A DNA stretch of 64,000 nucleotides. Origin: Lacrimispora celerecrescens (lineage in GTDB: Bacteria > Bacillota > Clostridia > Lachnospirales > Lachnospiraceae). A program made the translations under genes and the position numbers. The first letter of the stretch is position 1. Each line of letters opens with the position of its first letter. A model generated the notes under the pieces. The model ran no database searches and had not been told where the DNA came from. It was given only the letters and a program-made list of their open reading frames with translations. This document shows positions 1 to 10,549 of the stretch, piece by piece. The stretch lies in assembly GCF_000732605.1 (NCBI RefSeq), contig NZ_JPME01000008.1, forward strand, positions 186,001 through 250,000, given 5' to 3'.

Positions 1-818
1 GAACCGGAAAATACCATGTTTGGTTCACCGTCCAGCTTCATCTGCACCGGCCGATCAGCTTTCTCCTCCACCGGGGAAATCTTGCTTAGATTGTTCAGGA
101 CTTCTACAGCCCTTCCCTTTTCCGTACCGGGTCCCGACTGGTAAAGGACCCTCCACGCCTCGTCTGCCAGCACAAAGTTTCCACTGCTCATATCAATGTA
201 ATCCTGCAGGCTGTCGGGCGTGATGTGAAACGCGGCCACAATGCTCTGCCCCTTCCATTTCGGCCGGGTTATCCGTTTGACATAGGTAAGTACCGGCGCC
301 TTCGTTGGATAGTCTGCATTGGACAGTGGGAAAAAGTACTGGTTTACCTTCAGTTTCTCAAAATCGAAATACCAGGGAAGGTATTGGTTCACCTCTGTTT
401 CATCCTGGGTAAAGTGGATCTTGTCATATCCTGTGACAATGGTCTTCGTCCCTTCATAATAAATATCCAGGCTGACGACATGGGGGTATACCTTCCGCAT
501 CTCCTCCATCTTCTCCTGCAAGGCCAGAATATCTTTGGGAGAACCGCTGATGGACTGCATCTGGGGCAGAAAGATGGGCTCGTTGGGCTTCACATCTGAA
601 AAATAAAGCTGGGGGATATCGATTAAGGACTGCATCACCTGTTTATCAATATTTTTAAATGCCAGGTTCGTGACCCGTTCATTATAGTCTACAAAGCTTT
701 CCAGATAGGCATTTTTGTTCATTTTGTGAAATACAAAATAGTTAAATCCGGAGAGAATGGTGATGCTGAATAGATTGATACACAACAGGATATAAAATAT
801 GGAAAATTTTTTCGACAT
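1..818 (-). CDS. Membrane-anchored sensor/regulator, N-terminal part (cut by window edge)
   Basis: The minus-strand frame is open from an ATG at 818 to the left edge (272 codons, no stop), preceded by a GGGGGAGG ribosome site. The first 30 or so residues form a hydrophobic membrane anchor, followed by a region that would lie outside the cell. In clostridia and paenibacilli this layout next to LplB/YtcP-type importers is typical of AraC-family regulators or sensor kinases with an extracellular ligand domain. The output domain lies outside the window, so its class cannot be decided. It is downstream of and co-directed with the importer genes, so it may sense the imported oligosaccharide. The AraC-like reading is inference from context and N-terminal style. 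Confidence 0.6.
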   Translation of the reverse strand, partial: MSKKFSIFYILLCINLFSITILSGFNYFVFHKMNKNAYLESFVDYNERVTNLAFKNIDKQVMQSLIDIPQLYFSDVKPNEPIFLPQMQSISGSPKDILALQEKMEEMRKVYPHVVSLDIYYEGTKTIVTGYDKIHFTQDETEVNQYLPWYFDFEKLKVNQYFFPLSNADYPTKAPVLTYVKRITRPKWKGQSIVAAFHITPDSLQDYIDMSSGNFVLADEAWRVLYQSGPGTEKGRAVEVLNNLSKISPVEEKADRPVQMKLDGEPNMVFSG

Positions 819-882
819 GAAAATCCTCCCCCAAAAAGATATTGATATTCTATTGTAGCATAATTCTCTCCTCTTGTCTGTC

Positions 883-1794
883 TTAGCCTTTTACGGAGCC
901 TACTAACATTCCTTTAACGAAATATTTCTGCAGAAACGGATAAGTACAGACGATGGGAAGCAAAGATAGGACAAGGGCCGCCATTTTCATTGTTTCTGTA
1001 TGGATGATCACGTCCGTCATTGTCTCCATGTCTGCCGTCTGACCGTTGGTTAAAATGGTCTGCAGCACATATTGAAGTACATAAAGATTGCTCTTGGTCA
1101 CATAGAGCATGTTATCCATCCAGGAATTCCAGTGATGCACACAGTACCATAAGGATATGGTAGCCACCACCGGCTTTGATAATGGCAGGTAAATACCGAA
1201 CAGAACCCGCCAGGGAGTCGCCCCGTCGATCTTTGCCGATTCCTCTAGTTCTCCCGGAATACTCATGAAAAAATTCCGCGTAATAATCAGTGCAAAGCCT
1301 GTGATCAGGCAGGGCAGAATGTAAACCAGGAAATTATTAGTCAGGTGAAGATTTTTGATCAGTAAGTATTTGGGAATCATTCCACCCGAAAAATACATGG
1401 TAAATACCACAAACAGCATCAGACCTTTCCGGTAGGGGAGGTTCACCTTAGATAGGGGATAAGCAGTCATGATGGTTATCAGCACGCCGCTGGACGTCCC
1501 TATGACAGCCCGCAGGATGGTGTTTAGATAGCTGTGCCAGAAATTATTATCCGTAGCAATCTTCTTATAACCTGAAAAATCAAATTTCGTAGGGAACAAG
1601 TGAAAACCTGTGGCGTTCACCACCGAAGCCGGGCTCATGGAAACCGTGATTACCTGCATAAAGGGTAGGATGATCGCAATCACCAATATGGCTGCCATTC
1701 CATAGGCAAATCCATCTACGATCCAGTCTTCACGGCTCCTCTTTCTTTTTCTGACGGAAGCGATCTCTTCGTCGTTATTCTTATTCTTTTTCAT
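883..1794 (-). CDS. Carbohydrate ABC transporter permease (YtcP/LplC type)
   Basis: A 303-residue inner-membrane protein with about six hydrophobic segments. It carries the permease EAA-like loop (ELEESAKIDGATPWRVLFG, about residues 190-210) that contacts the ATPase, and it ends in the VKG motif common in MalG-type permeases. The start at 1794 is chosen because GGAGG lies 7 bases upstream; an earlier in-frame ATG six codons up has no such site. It follows the other permease by 11 bases. No ATPase is encoded nearby, which is normal for these systems because they share an MsmX-type ATPase. The substrate is probably a glycosaminoglycan-derived oligosaccharide, judged from the divergent lyase operon. 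Confidence 0.9.
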   Translation of the reverse strand: MKKNKNNDEEIASVRKRKRSREDWIVDGFAYGMAAILVIAIILPFMQVITVSMSPASVVNATGFHLFPTKFDFSGYKKIATDNNFWHSYLNTILRAVIGTSSGVLITIMTAYPLSKVNLPYRKGLMLFVVFTMYFSGGMIPKYLLIKNLHLTNNFLVYILPCLITGFALIITRNFFMSIPGELEESAKIDGATPWRVLFGIYLPLSKPVVATISLWYCVHHWNSWMDNMLYVTKSNLYVLQYVLQTILTNGQTADMETMTDVIIHTETMKMAALVLSLLPIVCTYPFLQKYFVKGMLVGSVKG

Positions 1795-1805
1795 CTCTAT
1801 CCTCC

Positions 1806-2744
1806 TTACCACAGCGCATAGTCATTCGTCTTCCTGGCAACATAATTGGTCAGAATCACCAGAATAAAGGAAATCGTGTTCTTAAACAAATCCACCGCCG
1901 TAGTGAAGCTGTACTGCATCTTCTGGATACCCATACGGTAAACGAAGGTGGAAATTACGTCGCCTACGGAATACGTGCTGGGGGTTAAGAAGTTATAAAC
2001 CTGCTCGAAACTGTCGTTTAAGATCTTACCTGACTCCATGATCAGCATTACCGTGATGATAGGCGCCAGCGCCGGAAGGGTTACATGGATGATTTTCTTG
2101 ATTCTGCCGGCGCCGTCCATTTCCGCCGCCTCATACAGCGTAGGATCCACCGCCGTCACTGCCGCCAGATAAACGATCGAGCCCCAGCCAATGGATTTCC
2201 ATAGGTCCGACAGTACCAGCACGCCCCGGAAGCACTTGGGCTCCGCTACAAAGAAGATGGACTCAAACCCTAAGTTCTGCAGCAGGATATTGATGGGACC
2301 TCTGGATGGGGAAAGGAATTCGATGATAATTCCTGACACCACAACCCAGGAAACGAAATGGGGTAAATAGGAAATAGACTGAGCAAACTTTTTAAACGGC
2401 ATACATTTGATCTCATTTAAAATCAAACTTAAGATAATAGGCGCCGGGAAGCAGATTAAAAGCTTGTAAAAGCTGATAATGAGCGTGTTCTTCAGTACAG
2501 AGACAAAAAACGGGTCGTTGAAAAGCGCCTTAAAATGCTTAAGGCCCACAAAGGGACTTCCGCTGATGCCCTTAAGGGGATAATAATTCTGGAACGCGAT
2601 CACCAGGCCATACATAGGGCCATAGCAGAATACCAGGAAAAACAGGATGCCGGGAATCAGCATAATGTAATATTCCTTATAATGTGACATATTGTACAGA
2701 AAGCCTTTTTTGACGGGCTTTCCCTTCGCTGTTACTGCTGTCAT
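1806..2744 (-). CDS. Carbohydrate ABC transporter permease (LplB type)
   Basis: A 312-residue multi-pass membrane protein of the LplB/MalF class. The EAA loop reads LYEAAEMDGAGRIKKIIHV at about residues 200-220. The start at 2744 is supported by GGAGG 8 bases upstream; the longer reading frame upstream lacks a ribosome site and encodes no permease-like residues. It pairs with the YtcP-type permease immediately downstream and with the binding protein upstream, forming a three-gene importer transcribed leftwards. Confidence 0.9.
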   Translation of the reverse strand: MTAVTAKGKPVKKGFLYNMSHYKEYYIMLIPGILFFLVFCYGPMYGLVIAFQNYYPLKGISGSPFVGLKHFKALFNDPFFVSVLKNTLIISFYKLLICFPAPIILSLILNEIKCMPFKKFAQSISYLPHFVSWVVVSGIIIEFLSPSRGPINILLQNLGFESIFFVAEPKCFRGVLVLSDLWKSIGWGSIVYLAAVTAVDPTLYEAAEMDGAGRIKKIIHVTLPALAPIITVMLIMESGKILNDSFEQVYNFLTPSTYSVGDVISTFVYRMGIQKMQYSFTTAVDLFKNTISFILVILTNYVARKTNDYALW

Positions 2745-2765
2745 ATGAATTCCTCCGTTAAAGAA

Positions 2766-2800
2766 GGGCAGCTGCGGATATTTTCCTCTCGCGGCTGCCC
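2766..2800 (-). promoter_or_regulatory. Intercistronic hairpin after binding-protein gene
   Basis: GGGCAGC and GCTGCCC arms enclose a loop between the binding-protein stop and the first permease. There is no strong T-run on the minus strand. It is likely an RNA-stabilising or attenuating hairpin that allows the binding protein to be made in excess of the permeases. Similar hairpins follow two other binding-protein genes in this window. Confidence 0.5.
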
Positions 2801-2817
2801 ATCTATGCCACATTTAA

Positions 2818-4425
2818 TTATTTGACTGCGGCTATTTTCTCAGCATAAGCCTGCTGAACTGCTTTTTCTGCTGCTTCTCCGCCTGCTTTTTTGAATTCCT
2901 CCACAAAGGTGTCAAAGTAGTCGATTGGCTTTGCGCCTGTAATTATATCGAAATATGCCTGGTTGGTGAGGGAATCCAGGGTTGCGATAACGTTGGAAAC
3001 CTCTTCTACCGGCGGCGCATTGAAGCGGTAATATCCATTTCCAGTCACTTCATGGCCGAATTTTCTCTTCTGCGGTGTCACATTCTCGGCAAAGTTCACT
3101 GTGCTGCCGAAATCTACCTGAAGCACACCTTCTTTTCTCAAGTCTGTGCCTTCCATGATCCTGATGGGACCTAAGTCTGCCATTTTCCAATGCTTTCCTT
3201 CTATTCCATAGTTCACTAATCTCGCATAATCCATGTCAGAATAATATGCATCCAGCATAGCCAGGAAAGCGTCTACGATGCGTGGATCGCTGGCCCCCTT
3301 GGTGGTCAGACAGGTCATACGTCCGGTTAAATTCCAGCCCTCTGTTCCGGACTGTCCGTCTGGTCCGATGGGTGCCGGCCCGATCACAATATCTCCATCA
3401 GGATTGAGGCCCTTGAATTCCTTCATGCAGACACCCCAGTTTTCCTCATTCTTTGTGTCGGTGCTGGCATTTAAATAATGATAAGGCTGTGCGGAGGTCA
3501 AACCAATCTTCCCATTCATGAAGGAATGAGAAAGCCATGCATATCCGCCGTGGTTTTCGCCTGTGATAAATTCCTTGTCGATGAGGCCCTTGGTATACCA
3601 GTCATGAAGCTTAGCAAGAACTTCCTTGGCTTTTGGCTGGATATAAGGAAAATATGGTACATTATCCTCGCCCAACTGCATCTCCTCTACTTTAAAACGC
3701 GGATTGCCGCCGGTCACACAGCGCAAGCCATAAGCACCAAAGACAGCACCGAAGGTACGTTCTGCCATGGCTGCCGTATCCTTCTTTCCATTTCCGTCAG
3801 GATCCTGCTCCACAAAAGCAGTCAGGACTTTCTCATACTCGTCCAGTGTCTTTGGAACCTCAAGACCTAACTTATCCAGCCAGTCCTTTCTCCAGAACAT
3901 GGCCATAGGAACTGCATCCATGGGGTTTGTCACACCGTAGTTCTTACCTTTGTAGACCAGGGTGCTCCACAGGGATCCGTCGTCATACTGATCTGCAATC
4001 TTTGCATAGTTTGGTGCCTTCTCACGGATCTCTTCTATAGGAAGTTCTCCAATGATTCCGCCATCTACATAATCAGGAAGCTGGCTTAAGTTGTCGATTA
4101 CCAGCACGTCCGGCATCTCGCCGCCGGCAAATCTGACATTTAAGTTTTCCTGGTATTTATTGGAATCCACATACCAGGCTTTCAAGTCAATATTGAAGCG
4201 ATCCTCAATCATCTTTACTACTTCTGCATTATCATCCACCTCTGCGGAGGTAGCGCCTACCAGCCATGTCATCTGTACCGGCTCACCTTTTTCCTCTGCA
4301 GTTGCGGGGGCTTCCGCGGTCTGGCCCTGGGTGCTTTCCGCCGGCTTGGAAGAACAGCCTGCCAGAACCGAGGCTGCCATCATTGATGCCATGAAACCGG
4401 CAATCAGTCGTTTTGATTTCTTCAT
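2818..4425 (-). CDS. Extracellular solute-binding lipoprotein (LipO-like)
   Basis: A 535-residue family 1 solute-binding protein. The N-terminus has a basic start, a hydrophobic stretch and the lipobox SVLAGCSS, so it should be processed and lipid-anchored on the outer face of the membrane. The length fits the large LipO/LplA group that partners LplB and YtcP permeases. The start at 4425 is chosen because the signal peptide begins there and AGGAG lies upstream. It heads the importer operon and is divergent from the sulfatase/lyase operon, which suggests that it captures sulfated uronate oligosaccharides; the substrate is inference. Confidence 0.88.
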   Translation of the reverse strand: MKKSKRLIAGFMASMMAASVLAGCSSKPAESTQGQTAEAPATAEEKGEPVQMTWLVGATSAEVDDNAEVVKMIEDRFNIDLKAWYVDSNKYQENLNVRFAGGEMPDVLVIDNLSQLPDYVDGGIIGELPIEEIREKAPNYAKIADQYDDGSLWSTLVYKGKNYGVTNPMDAVPMAMFWRKDWLDKLGLEVPKTLDEYEKVLTAFVEQDPDGNGKKDTAAMAERTFGAVFGAYGLRCVTGGNPRFKVEEMQLGEDNVPYFPYIQPKAKEVLAKLHDWYTKGLIDKEFITGENHGGYAWLSHSFMNGKIGLTSAQPYHYLNASTDTKNEENWGVCMKEFKGLNPDGDIVIGPAPIGPDGQSGTEGWNLTGRMTCLTTKGASDPRIVDAFLAMLDAYYSDMDYARLVNYGIEGKHWKMADLGPIRIMEGTDLRKEGVLQVDFGSTVNFAENVTPQKRKFGHEVTGNGYYRFNAPPVEEVSNVIATLDSLTNQAYFDIITGAKPIDYFDTFVEEFKKAGGEAAEKAVQQAYAEKIAAVK

Positions 4426-4823
4426 CTCTTCATAATCTCCTTTTTTTACATTATTTTTCAAATCGTTTCTTTGCTTGTTACATCATGATCAGATTGCAAC
4501 CGCGTTTGTTTCTGAGCACATGCTATCATACCATTTTTCTGATGGCAATCCATAAAAATTTGAAAAATAACAATTTTTTGAAATCGTTTTTTCTCATGCG
4601 AAACCCTTGTAAACACTGGGTTTCTTTTGGCTTGTGCCTATATTTCATTCCATTTTCCAACTTTTTGTACGTGAATATATGGGATTTCGCTCATCTTTAT
4701 TTTGTCAGCCACAAAATTTTGGTATTTTGCAAAAAAAATATGGTTGTACGTTATTTTTTCATTTCCTATAATTGGCTTAACTTGAAATTTGTCTTAATAC
4801 GGTATAGAAAGGAATCCATCGCT
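4426..4823. promoter_or_regulatory. Divergent AT-rich intergenic region
   Basis: About 400 bases without a gene between the importer operon (minus) and the sulfatase/lyase operon (plus). It is strongly AT-rich. An extended -10-like TGGTATGAT faces the importer (4525-4533), and a TATAAT faces the sulfatase (4767-4772). I see no clear perfect operator palindrome in it. Confidence 0.5.
4744..4772 (+). promoter_or_regulatory. Putative sigma-A promoter of sulfatase/lyase operon
   Basis: TTGTAC (4744-4749), a 17-base spacer and a perfect TATAAT (4767-4772) lie about 50 bases before the sulfatase ATG. The -35 is weak, as expected of a promoter that needs an activator. Confidence 0.45.
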
Positions 4824-6193
4824 ATGCAGCAGCAACGCCATCCCAACATTCTGTTCCTCATGACCGATGAACACCGTCCCGATCTGGCAGGCTGGGCGGG
4901 AAACCCGGTCATCCGGACACCAAACCTCGACCGTCTGGCAAAAGACAGTGTCATTTTCGACCATGCCTATACTCCCTCCCCCGTCTGCATCCCTGCCCGT
5001 CAGTGTCTCATGAGCGGACGGCTGCCGAGGACCTGCGGATGCCAGGTTTTTGGTGAAGACTTACCTCCCTTTTACCCGACCTTTGCCCGCACCTTTTCTG
5101 AACACGCCTACCATACGGTTTGCTGTGGAAAGCTCCACCATAACGGTCCTGACCAGATGCAGGGGTGGCTTCGACGAATAGGCCGGGACTGCCGCATCAC
5201 TGAGCGGTTTGTCCCGGGGCTTGATATGGAAGAGCTGTCCCGGGTCAGAATCTCCCAGGCAGACCATCGCTGGACCAATGCCAAAGAGGTACAGCGTTCA
5301 GGTCCGGGCCATGCGCGCAATACGGTGGATGACGAATATACCCTGCAAGGGGCTTTGGATATCCTGGAGGAGATTTTTGAGTCCCCTTACTATGACAAAC
5401 CTCAGCAAAACCAACCGCTTCTATTAAAGGTCAGCTTTGTCCTCCCCCATTACCCGTATTTCTGCAGGGAGGACTTATTTAAATATTATTTAAACCGGGT
5501 TCCCATCTACGGAGCAGAACAGCCGCTTTCCGGCCACCCCTATCTGGACACAAAGCACCTTAAGATAGGAACGGATGTAACCCTAAGGGAGGTACAGCGC
5601 ACCACAGCCGCTTATTACGCCATGATAGAAACAGTGGACGGATACATTGGGCAAATCCTTGAGAAGCTTGAGGAAACAGGTCAGGATCCGGATGACTGGA
5701 TCATCCTGTTTACCAGCGACCATGGTGAAATGCTGGGAGAACACGGGATATGGGCCAAGCACAAATTCTATGAAGCCAGCGTAAGAGTGCCCCTGTTTCT
5801 CCGTTTTCCTAAACGCTTTGCTTCCCGCCATGTATCCGAGAATGTGAATCTTTGCGACTTATATGCCACACTTTGTGATCTTTGCGGCATCCCAATCCCA
5901 TCAGGCTGGACAGCCGTTCCTTAACCGGACTTATGGACGGCAGTCAGGACGACTGGGATGATGAAAGCATCAGCCAATACTTAGGAGAATATTTAATGAT
6001 TAAAAAAGGGCCGCTTAAGTACCAATACTACGGCCCAGACATGCCGCCGGTGCTGTTTGATTTGGATAAGAATCCGTCAGAGACCATAAATTACATCCAT
6101 GCGCCGGAGTATCAGGAAGTCATAAGGGCTTTTAAACAGCGCAGTGCAGAGCTGGGATTTGGAGCAGTTACCTCCGGTCCTGTCTGCCCATAG
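4824..6193 (+). pseudogene. Sulfatase (CxPxR type), disrupted by a one-base deletion
   Basis: The type I sulfatase (alkaline phosphatase superfamily) signature is present as CIPAR at residues 55-59; C55 would be converted to formylglycine. The metal site has MTDEH near residue 15 and TSDHGEMLGEHG near residue 300. The start at 4824 is chosen because the conserved beta-strand ILFLMTD begins just after it and AAAGGA lies upstream. Frame 1 stops at 5922-5924, but the C-terminal sulfatase sequence (LDSRSLTGL onward) continues in another frame to 6193. Adding one base at 5904-5906 (GGC to GGCC would do) gives a normal 456-residue protein. It is the first gene of the glycosaminoglycan operon; it has no obvious signal peptide, so it likely acts on imported fragments in the cytoplasm. 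The break may be a sequencing error. Confidence 0.85.
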
Positions 6194-6210
6194 CAAAAGG
6201 AGGAAAAACC

Positions 6211-8240
6211 ATGACAGAAATCTACCCTTCAATCAAAGATATCCTTCCGGAAGGAATGAGCGTCTCCACCCTGCTGTCTCAACTGCGGGAACGAGTACTG
6301 GAGGCCAATCAACATCTTACCGCCCTGGAACGGGGGCAACTGGTAAAGGAACAGTTTCCCGAGCTTGCCGCGGACACGCTACGTCTTGCAGACGAAGCCC
6401 TGGCCGGACAGCTGGTCCTTCCCGGTACAGGCCCGGCACTCTACTATGTAGGCAATCCCCCGGAGTGGACTGTGAACCCTGTAGGGGATAATGAATACAC
6501 CTTTCATTTAAACCGGATGCATCATTGGAAAACCTTATGCGAGGCCTACAGCCTGACCGGTGCGCTCAAATATGCCCAAAAGGCCATACAGGAAATCACA
6601 GACTGGATTGACCGTGTCCCCTGCCCTGCCCTTAAGGACGAAACAGGGGCTTACGCACCCGGCCGATTCGATGGGCTCACTCCTTGGAGGGCCCTGGAGG
6701 TGGGCATCCGCGGATACCGCACCTGGCCCTATGTAATAGAGCTTTTGGCAGACACTCCCTATATGACGGAAGCCTTTCTGGAGAAGCTGCTTCCCTGTGT
6801 CTACGTCCATTGCCGGATCCTCTATGAGATATCCCCCCTCCTTTGGCCCAAGGCAGACCACAACCACTACCTGATGGAGAATTTAGGTTTGCTCTCCTTC
6901 TCCTTACTCTTCCCAGAGATGAAAGGCAGTGAAGCTTTCCGGGCCCATGCCTTAAGAGAGCTGGACCGCTGTATGGACGCTCAGTGCACCCCCTGCGGCG
7001 GACAGATTGAGGGCTGCCCCTCCTACCATAACGGATGTGTCTTTTGGTTCGCCATGCGGAATGTATTTTCCAGAAAGTATCATATAGAAGAATCGGAAAG
7101 CTACACCAGGAGGCTTAACAGCATGTTCCTCCACTCCATCCACTCCACCCGTGCCTGCGGCGGCAATTTCCCCTGGGGCGACAGCCACACAGCCGATAAG
7201 GAAACGATGTGCCTGGCAGCCGTATCTTGCTATATGGCCTCCGGTGACCGGAACTACTTAGCCGCGGCGGCGCATTTTTATCCCATTGCCTCCATCTTAT
7301 CAGACATCCGGGATAATTTGTGGCGGATTCCTGAGATTAACCGCTTAAAGGAGGATTTAAACTGGGCAGAGAAACATCCCAAATGCCCGGAGCTTCCCCT
7401 TCTGGCCTGGCAAAGAGATTTAAATCAGGTATATCTGCGTACCTCCTGGGAAACGGATGCCTTAAGTCTTATGACCGCCTGCCGCACCCCCGTGCAGAAT
7501 CAGCACGCTCATATGGACCCGGGAGGCTTTGATTTCACCGCCTACGGCCTGCCCCTGATCTCCGACCCGGGGATCTATACCTATAAAAGCGGTGAAAACC
7601 GTTACCGTTTCAAGCGTACGGCTTCCCACAACTGTCTCACGGTAAATGAGGCGGACGCCTGGGAATACCAAGGCTCCTGGCATATGGCCCGCAAAAAAGC
7701 GGCTGCATTTGTGCAGTGGAGCAGACAGAAGGGGTGACCTGCATCACCTCCCGCCATGAAAATTATGCTCCGGCCATTGCCACACGGCACTTGGCACTTG
7801 TGAATGACCGGTTCCTGGTAATCATCGACCATGTGACCGGACTTTCGAAGACGGATACCGTCCAGATCCACTATCACTTAAACAGGACCGAACTGATCCA
7901 CAGTGGAATGCGCTCGATCATCTCCTTGGATGATGGCCCTGCAATCGAACTGGCGGTGGGCGACGATCCGGCTGATTTGGTAATAGAAGATGGAAAAATT
8001 TCTACTATTAACGACGTCTGGCATGATTCTAAACTGGTCTGCTTCCATATAACGCCGGTTGAAAACGGAGAATGCTGGTTTGCCACCCTGGCCGTCCCCT
8101 ATCCTCAGTCCCCCGGAAAGCAGACATCATCGGTTCGGCAGCTTTCATCAGACGGCCGTCTCGTGCTGGAATGCCAGGCAGACAATCATGCCTTCCGTCT
8201 GACCTTGGACGGGAATCAATTGATCAGAGAGAACCTTTAA
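6211..8240 (+). pseudogene. Heparinase II/III-like lyase, disrupted by a one-base loss
   Basis: The N-terminal part is an (alpha/alpha) toroid domain with KADHNHYLMENLG near residue 218. The heparinase II/III core follows, with QNQHAHMDPGGFDFTAYG near residue 431. The first frame stops at 7735-7737; the beta-sandwich C-terminus (from VEQTEGVTCITS) continues in another frame from about 7716 to 8240. One lost base between roughly 7693 and 7716 explains this; an A6 run at 7693-7698 is a candidate spot. Repaired, the product is 676 residues, a normal length. AGGAGG precedes the ATG by 6 bases. No signal peptide is seen, so it is probably cytoplasmic, cleaving uronate-containing polysaccharide fragments by beta-elimination. 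Exact substrate (heparan, chondroitin or other) cannot be told. Confidence 0.82.
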
Positions 8241-8343
8241 TAGGACCGTATTTTTTGAATACATAATACAACATGGTGAAAGACGCGCATCATTTTTCTA
8301 TTACTATTTTGCCGCAGGCGTCAGCGGCGGAATGGAGATTAAT

Positions 8344-10488
8344 ATGACCGAAATCAATTCCAACACTGCTTATTCCCCAAAGGGTATAAAACATCGTCGG
8401 CCCATCCCTGACCGCGAAGCAGAAATTACAGATCAACAGCTGTTTGAGGCCCTGGATTTGGAACTGCCCGGGCTTTCGGCTGTGAAATCCGCCTGGAGGC
8501 AGGGTGATACCTCGGCTGCCAAAAAAGCCCTGGTCAACTATTTTGAAACCCGGAGCAATGTGGCCTATTACTATGATTACCGTCGGCTCCCCCTCCAGAA
8601 GATGGAGCCGGATGAGCTGCCCTATGCCTATCAGTCCTCTCTGGGCCTTAGGGGCAGCTTAAAGGAATTCTGCCTGCAGTCCGGGAAAAGCATGATGGAA
8701 CACCGCTATCTCCTTCCAGGTGCCAGAAAGGTAGAGGATTTGGGGCCCGCCTTTGAATCCATGATCCATTTTAATTTCCTGGAGGATCAGGGCAAACGCC
8801 ACCGTCACAGCCTGAACATGTTTGTAAGAGGCCAGTTCCTTGAAGCCCTCTGTGTCCTGTATCATGAAGACGGGGACCGGAATGTACTGGCTTCTTTTAC
8901 AGAAATTATCCATAAGTTTTTTGAGACTTATCCGCTGGTCGTTGAGGATCCGACTCCGGAGGCCAGCCGCTTCCAGTTCACAGAGGATCGGGATGCCATG
9001 AGTGTAGGCTGGCTGACCATGGTGCTCATCAGCCTGTTTTATACCAGAGTTCCATATGAAATCGACACAGACACTGCCTTCGAATTACTAAAGCATATCT
9101 GGTTTCTGGGTATCCAATTCCAGCGCTTTGAGTCAGATAGCTACCGCCCTTACAACCACCATATGTGGGAGCGCGGCCTTGTACCGTTTCTCCTTAGCAT
9201 TCTGCTGCCCGAGATTCCGGATTTCCGTGCCTATAAAGAAAGAGGTGCCGAGATCGTATGTCGCCATATCAAAGAGGACTTTAATGAGGATGGCGGCTAC
9301 AACGAGCATTCCATCGCCTACTGGTCGGGTGCTGCCGTAGGGGAAATGCTGTTTCGCGGGATCTATCTGGCAAAATTAAACCAGGAGCAGCTGTTAGATA
9401 AGGAAGCGGACCGGAAAATGTACGCCACCTTTTCCCTCTTAGCTATGCTGACCCCTCCCGGCCCCCTCTATCCTGCTCTTGGCGACAATGGAGGCCCTTT
9501 GGTGGATCCCATTCTGGGATTAGGCAGAAGCATTATGGACCATCCCATGTGCACAATGCTTTTAGATGCCAGGGTTACCGGGCAGGAAACTGATCCCTCC
9601 GTGCTCCCCCTGGACGTTTGCAGTCAGAGAGCCGGCTTCCTCTGCAGCAAAAGCTCCTATGGCCCCAAAGGAAACTACCTTCTCATGTCCGCCAAGACGG
9701 ACTGTGGCTGTTCCGGCCACAACCACATGGATATGTTGTCCCTGTTTGTCACCTTCCGCGGAGAAGAATTCATCGGAGAGCCTTATAGCGGCAAGCTGTA
9801 TCATTCCATCCGCATGGGCAGCCCGCACCGGGGATATATGTACAACATGACCTCTCACAACACGGTCCTGGCCCATGAGGAGCCTGTACTGCCGGATACT
9901 ATGTATGCCAACAAGTGGGGGGTATACCGTCCGGACTCGCCTGTTACGGACTACCGGACAGAACCAGACGGCATTTATGTAAGGGCTCACCATGATGCCT
10001 ATACCTACTGCCGCCATACACGCAGGCTTTTATTCCATAGAACCCGGGGACTAATTGTACGGGATGAGATGGAACGGGGAAGCCGCCAGACGGCTCCCCA
10101 CATACAGCGCTGGCACTTAATGCCCGGAACTGCCTGCCACGTACTGAATGATACTTCCGTCCTATTGGAGAAAAACGGAGTCTCCATCCTGTGCATATGG
10201 TCCGGCTGCCAGGATATCCGCGTATGGAAAAACACTGCGCTTTGCCCGGAAATATATACCTCCGAGGATCTTCTGGCACCGATTTTGGACATCTGCTTTG
10301 CGGCGCCCGAGGATAAGAAAGTAGATATCAGCACAGTTGGCCTAAGCCTTCTTATGCTGGATGTGACGGACGCACCGGACAGATCCCCGGCCGCACCCTG
10401 GCCCTTAAGCAGCTTAAAGGCACAGCTTAGCGCTGTGATTCCCATGATGGAGGACAAAGAAGCGCTAAACCATTTTCCTTCGCTGTAA
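8344..10488 (+). CDS. Heparinase II/III family polysaccharide lyase
   Basis: An intact 714-residue protein and a distant relative of the preceding lyase. It has an N-terminal helical domain (about residues 60-380, with RPYNHHMWERG near residue 265), the heparinase II/III signature CGCSGHNHMDMLSLFVTF near residue 458, and a C-terminal beta-sandwich. The start at 8344 is preferred because GGAG lies 7 bases upstream; an ATG at 8332 is an alternative. No signal peptide is apparent. Two different lyases in one operon suggest complementary linkage or sulfation preferences. The products would be 4,5-unsaturated uronyl oligosaccharides, matching the GH88 enzyme next door. Confidence 0.85.
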   Translation: MTEINSNTAYSPKGIKHRRPIPDREAEITDQQLFEALDLELPGLSAVKSAWRQGDTSAAKKALVNYFETRSNVAYYYDYRRLPLQKMEPDELPYAYQSSLGLRGSLKEFCLQSGKSMMEHRYLLPGARKVEDLGPAFESMIHFNFLEDQGKRHRHSLNMFVRGQFLEALCVLYHEDGDRNVLASFTEIIHKFFETYPLVVEDPTPEASRFQFTEDRDAMSVGWLTMVLISLFYTRVPYEIDTDTAFELLKHIWFLGIQFQRFESDSYRPYNHHMWERGLVPFLLSILLPEIPDFRAYKERGAEIVCRHIKEDFNEDGGYNEHSIAYWSGAAVGEMLFRGIYLAKLNQEQLLDKEADRKMYATFSLLAMLTPPGPLYPALGDNGGPLVDPILGLGRSIMDHPMCTMLLDARVTGQETDPSVLPLDVCSQRAGFLCSKSSYGPKGNYLLMSAKTDCGCSGHNHMDMLSLFVTFRGEEFIGEPYSGKLYHSIRMGSPHRGYMYNMTSHNTVLAHEEPVLPDTMYANKWGVYRPDSPVTDYRTEPDGIYVRAHHDAYTYCRHTRRLLFHRTRGLIVRDEMERGSRQTAPHIQRWHLMPGTACHVLNDTSVLLEKNGVSILCIWSGCQDIRVWKNTALCPEIYTSEDLLAPILDICFAAPEDKKVDISTVGLSLLMLDVTDAPDRSPAAPWPLSSLKAQLSAVIPMMEDKEALNHFPSL

Positions 10489-10549
10489 TTTAAGAACCAC
10501 ACCCATGGAACCTATTAAAAACATCAAAACTGCAGAATGAGAGGAAACT

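Noticed and set aside
225-599. Plus-strand open frame at the left edge
   Set aside because: It lies opposite the open minus-strand frame with a good ribosome site and membrane anchor; its own sequence shows no family features or ribosome site.
7735-7737. In-frame TGA in the first lyase as a possible selenocysteine codon
   Set aside because: The sequence after the TGA in the same frame does not resemble the lyase; the homologous C-terminus continues in a different frame, so it is a frameshift and not read-through.
9562-10502. Minus-strand open frames opposite the second lyase
   Set aside because: The plus-strand lyase has a full signature and length; the antisense frames arise from its codon use.
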